Shown here piece by piece: positions 4,232 through 5,850 of a DNA stretch of 5,850 bases. This DNA comes from Bacteroidota bacterium (GTDB lineage Bacteria > Bacteroidota > Bacteroidia > UKL13-3), in NCBI GenBank assembly GCA_010027395.1, contig RGVD01000165.1, positions 1-5,850 of the forward strand, in the 5' to 3' direction. Both the position numbers and the translations under genes were made by a program. The first letter of the stretch is position 1. Each line of letters starts with the position of its first letter. The notes under the pieces were generated by a model that saw only the letters and a program-made list of their open reading frames with translations, was not told the origin of the DNA and made no database searches.

Positions 4232-5850
4232 TTCAACCTCCTCATCATAGATCCAATTTGACCAGCAACAGGCGACATATCGTTTCCAATATTAGCCATA
4301 TCGACAAATGCTTTGTTTACCGCTTCTGCACCAGGGACACTGGCAATAGCCCCCTCAAGAGGCACAAGCACGACTGGAACAGCAATATCTGGAGAGTTGA
4401 ATGAAGTTCCTCCAGGTTGACCAATAAATGTATCTGAAGTTGTAATGGCATCGGGTGGAATAGGAAGCCCAGAACCAGGTGGTGGTGCAGGTGGAGTTAA
4501 TTGACCATCTTCTCCAATAACTTGTGGCGCTGTTTTTGTACCAAAAAATGTTATACCTCCATTTTCTACTCCAGGAACGTCAATTTGAACGTGAGGTTGT
4601 AATAATTCTGCATACTTGACGGGATCAGGAAGTTTTGGTATGCTATCAGGGAGTTGATCTGGATTATTAGGAACCAGCCCAATTGCATCATAAGCTTTTA
4701 TTTCATCTTTAGTTAAATACTCTTCAGGAGCAACCTCAGGCTTCCAATCAGATGCGGTCATACCTTCTGTTGGTATAATAGGATTAGAATCGTTAGGAGT
4801 ATCTGATGGAAGATTTTCGGGAAGTGGCTCATCAATTGGGATTTCAGGTTGTGGGTCCACAACATTTTGAGGAGTTTCTGGAATTTGCTCAGGAACAATG
4901 GTGTCGTCAATTAGAGAAGGATCTGGATCTAAAGAGGGGTCAGGGGAAGTTGTACCTTGATCGACTTGAGGATCTTCTGGGGTTAGAGGAATGTCAGGAA
5001 TTGAATTGGGGTCAGGTTCAACAATGGGTCCTGGAGTTTCAGGCATTGGATCAATAGGAGGATCCGTTGGTGTCATATCTGATGGATCTTCAACAACTGG
5101 ATCAGTTATTGGTTGAGTTGGAACTGGCTGTGGATTTACTTCAATGGGAGGTCTTGGCGCTGGAGGAACAGGCAGGGCTGGCTCCTGGGGAGCGGGAGCA
5201 GGATCATTTTTTGGCTGAGGAGTATTATCAACTGGGGGGGTTGCTGTAGATGTTTCTGTATTTGATGTTTTCGTTTCTGTGGATGTTTGTAATACTGTCA
5301 AAGTTTCGGAAACCGTAGTAGTATCAGGCATTAAATTTGCAATAAATAGTTCAACTAAATTAGATTCTTGAGAATATATATGCAAAGTGTCATTATCGGA
5401 TCTAATTGAAAATGTATAAGTTTTTCCACGACCATCTGTTAAAACTACAGAAAGCGGAACGGTCATTGTTGTTGTTTCTGAAGCAATTCCCCATCCTCCA
5501 TTATTAGTAGACCAAGATACTGCATACCTTTCCACCACATCGCTAGGATTAGGAGCTTCCCAATTAAGAGTAACAGTTTCTGTATCCATATTTGCTGTTA
5601 AATTAATAGGAGCATTAATTGGTGGCTTAGGAACAGTATTCAAAGATTGTCTAGCATTGGAAAGTTGTTGGCTTAAATCAGATAAATTAGAATTCTCTGT
5701 AGATAATTGAGAATTTAAGTTTTCTATTTGAACAATCAAAGAATCATATATTGATTTAGCACTAGTATATAATTCTGATGATGCTGTAAAAGAATCAATA
5801 GCAGATTGATATTCAGATGTTTTATTATTTAATATTGTTAATAAAGCTGG
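4228..5850 (-). CDS. Coiled-coil/FN3/proline-rich fibre-like protein (partial, 5' end outside window)
   Basis: At least 540 residues are open to the window edge; the true start lies beyond 5850. The order from the visible N-terminus is as follows. About 70 residues form a Ser/Gln/Asn/Leu-rich coiled coil (IENLNSQLSTENSNLSDLSQ). A single fibronectin type III domain follows (about 5619-5338), with the strand motifs VTLNWEAPNP, YAVSWS and YTFSIRS. Next come a Thr/Ser stretch and a proline/acid-rich linker of about 155 residues (5238-4765). A C-terminal region follows with further Pro/Gly patches (TPPAPPPGSG) and a helical end, IGSMMRRLK. There is no visible membrane helix in this part. The architecture fits a phage tail, fibre or wall-crossing protein, or a cell-surface adhesin; function is inferred. 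An internal TTG at 5739 is an unlikely start because the coiled coil continues upstream. The stop overlaps the next gene by four bases. Confidence 0.85.
   Translation of the reverse strand, partial: PALLTILNNKTSEYQSAIDSFTASSELYTSAKSIYDSLIVQIENLNSQLSTENSNLSDLSQQLSNARQSLNTVPKPPINAPINLTANMDTETVTLNWEAPNPSDVVERYAVSWSTNNGGWGIASETTTMTVPLSVVLTDGRGKTYTFSIRSDNDTLHIYSQESNLVELFIANLMPDTTTVSETLTVLQTSTETKTSNTETSTATPPVDNTPQPKNDPAPAPQEPALPVPPAPRPPIEVNPQPVPTQPITDPVVEDPSDMTPTDPPIDPMPETPGPIVEPDPNSIPDIPLTPEDPQVDQGTTSPDPSLDPDPSLIDDTIVPEQIPETPQNVVDPQPEIPIDEPLPENLPSDTPNDSNPIIPTEGMTASDWKPEVAPEEYLTKDEIKAYDAIGLVPNNPDQLPDSIPKLPDPVKYAELLQPHVQIDVPGVENGGITFFGTKTAPQVIGEDGQLTPPAPPPGSGLPIPPDAITTSDTFIGQPGGTSFNSPDIAVPVVLVPLEGAIASVPGAEAVNKAFVDMANIGNDMSPVAGQIGSMMRRLK
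4237..4242 (-). promoter_or_regulatory. Ribosome-binding site of the 66-residue membrane protein
   Basis: On the minus strand this reads AGGAGG, five bases before the ATG at 4231 and within the final codons of the fibre-like gene. With the ATGA overlap it indicates translational coupling. Confidence 0.8.
4765..5238 (-). repeat. Proline/acid-rich low-complexity linker
   Basis: This stretch encodes about 155 residues dominated by Pro with Asp, Glu and Thr, in loosely repeated units such as DPSD, TPTDPP, PDPSLDPDPS and PETP. The units are irregular, not exact tandem copies. A chain like this is stiff and extended, which suits spanning a cell wall or holding domains apart. Its base composition is richer in GC than the flanking coding sequence, because Pro codons dominate. 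The antisense strand also stays open here for that reason, giving false reading frames. Confidence 0.7.

Noticed and set aside
3751..4250. Two plus-strand open frames opposite the small membrane-protein genes
   Set aside because: The minus-strand genes have strong ribosome-binding sites, coupled overlaps and membrane-protein composition; the plus-strand frames have none of these.
4765..5238. A tandem-repeat or CRISPR-like array in the proline-rich region
   Set aside because: The units are irregular in length and sequence, without constant spacers, and are explained by protein low complexity.
4806..5249. Two plus-strand Leu/Gln/Glu-rich open frames
   Set aside because: They are antisense products of the proline/acid-rich codons; their composition follows from that low-complexity region.

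Overview
This is an AT-rich, gene-dense window. It looks like part of a bacteriophage or prophage, although no terminase, portal or capsid gene is visible to prove it. The phage-like signs are many small orphan genes with tight overlaps, a lone tRNA gene behind a near-consensus promoter, a holin-like protein, and a long fibronectin-III/proline-rich protein of fibre or wall-crossing type. The AT-rich coding, a leaderless-type promoter and the signal-peptide subtilase would fit a virus of low-GC freshwater actinobacteria. That host assignment is an inference and weak.

Layout. The plus strand (1-3738) carries a sulfotransferase-like protein, a short Dps-family ferroxidase whose extended -10 box lies directly before its ATG, tRNA-Arg(UCU) with its own promoter and a hairpin terminator, a secreted subtilisin-like protease, a small acidic protein, a small disordered Pro/Gln/Gly protein, a zinc-ribbon protein, a strong hairpin, and a SLOG/DUF2493-type protein. 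The minus strand (5850-3735) carries, in transcription order, the 3' part of the coiled-coil/FN3/proline-rich protein, a 66-residue two-helix membrane protein and a 98-residue holin-like membrane protein. The two arms converge, and their last genes share four bases at their stop codons.

How the genes may work together. The minus-strand genes overlap by 4 and 1 bases and have good Shine-Dalgarno sites, so they are probably made together. They look like a host-surface and lysis module. The plus-strand genes look like accessory functions: surface or small-molecule sulfation, iron/oxidant protection, codon supply, extracellular proteolysis and nucleotide sensing.

The most unusual spot is 1156-1346. 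The subtilase reading frame, including its catalytic Asp and a clear signal peptide, extends well upstream of its first ATG. No ATG, GTG or TTG exists in that frame before it runs into the tRNA gene. The hairpin that should terminate the tRNA transcript is built from the signal-peptide codons.
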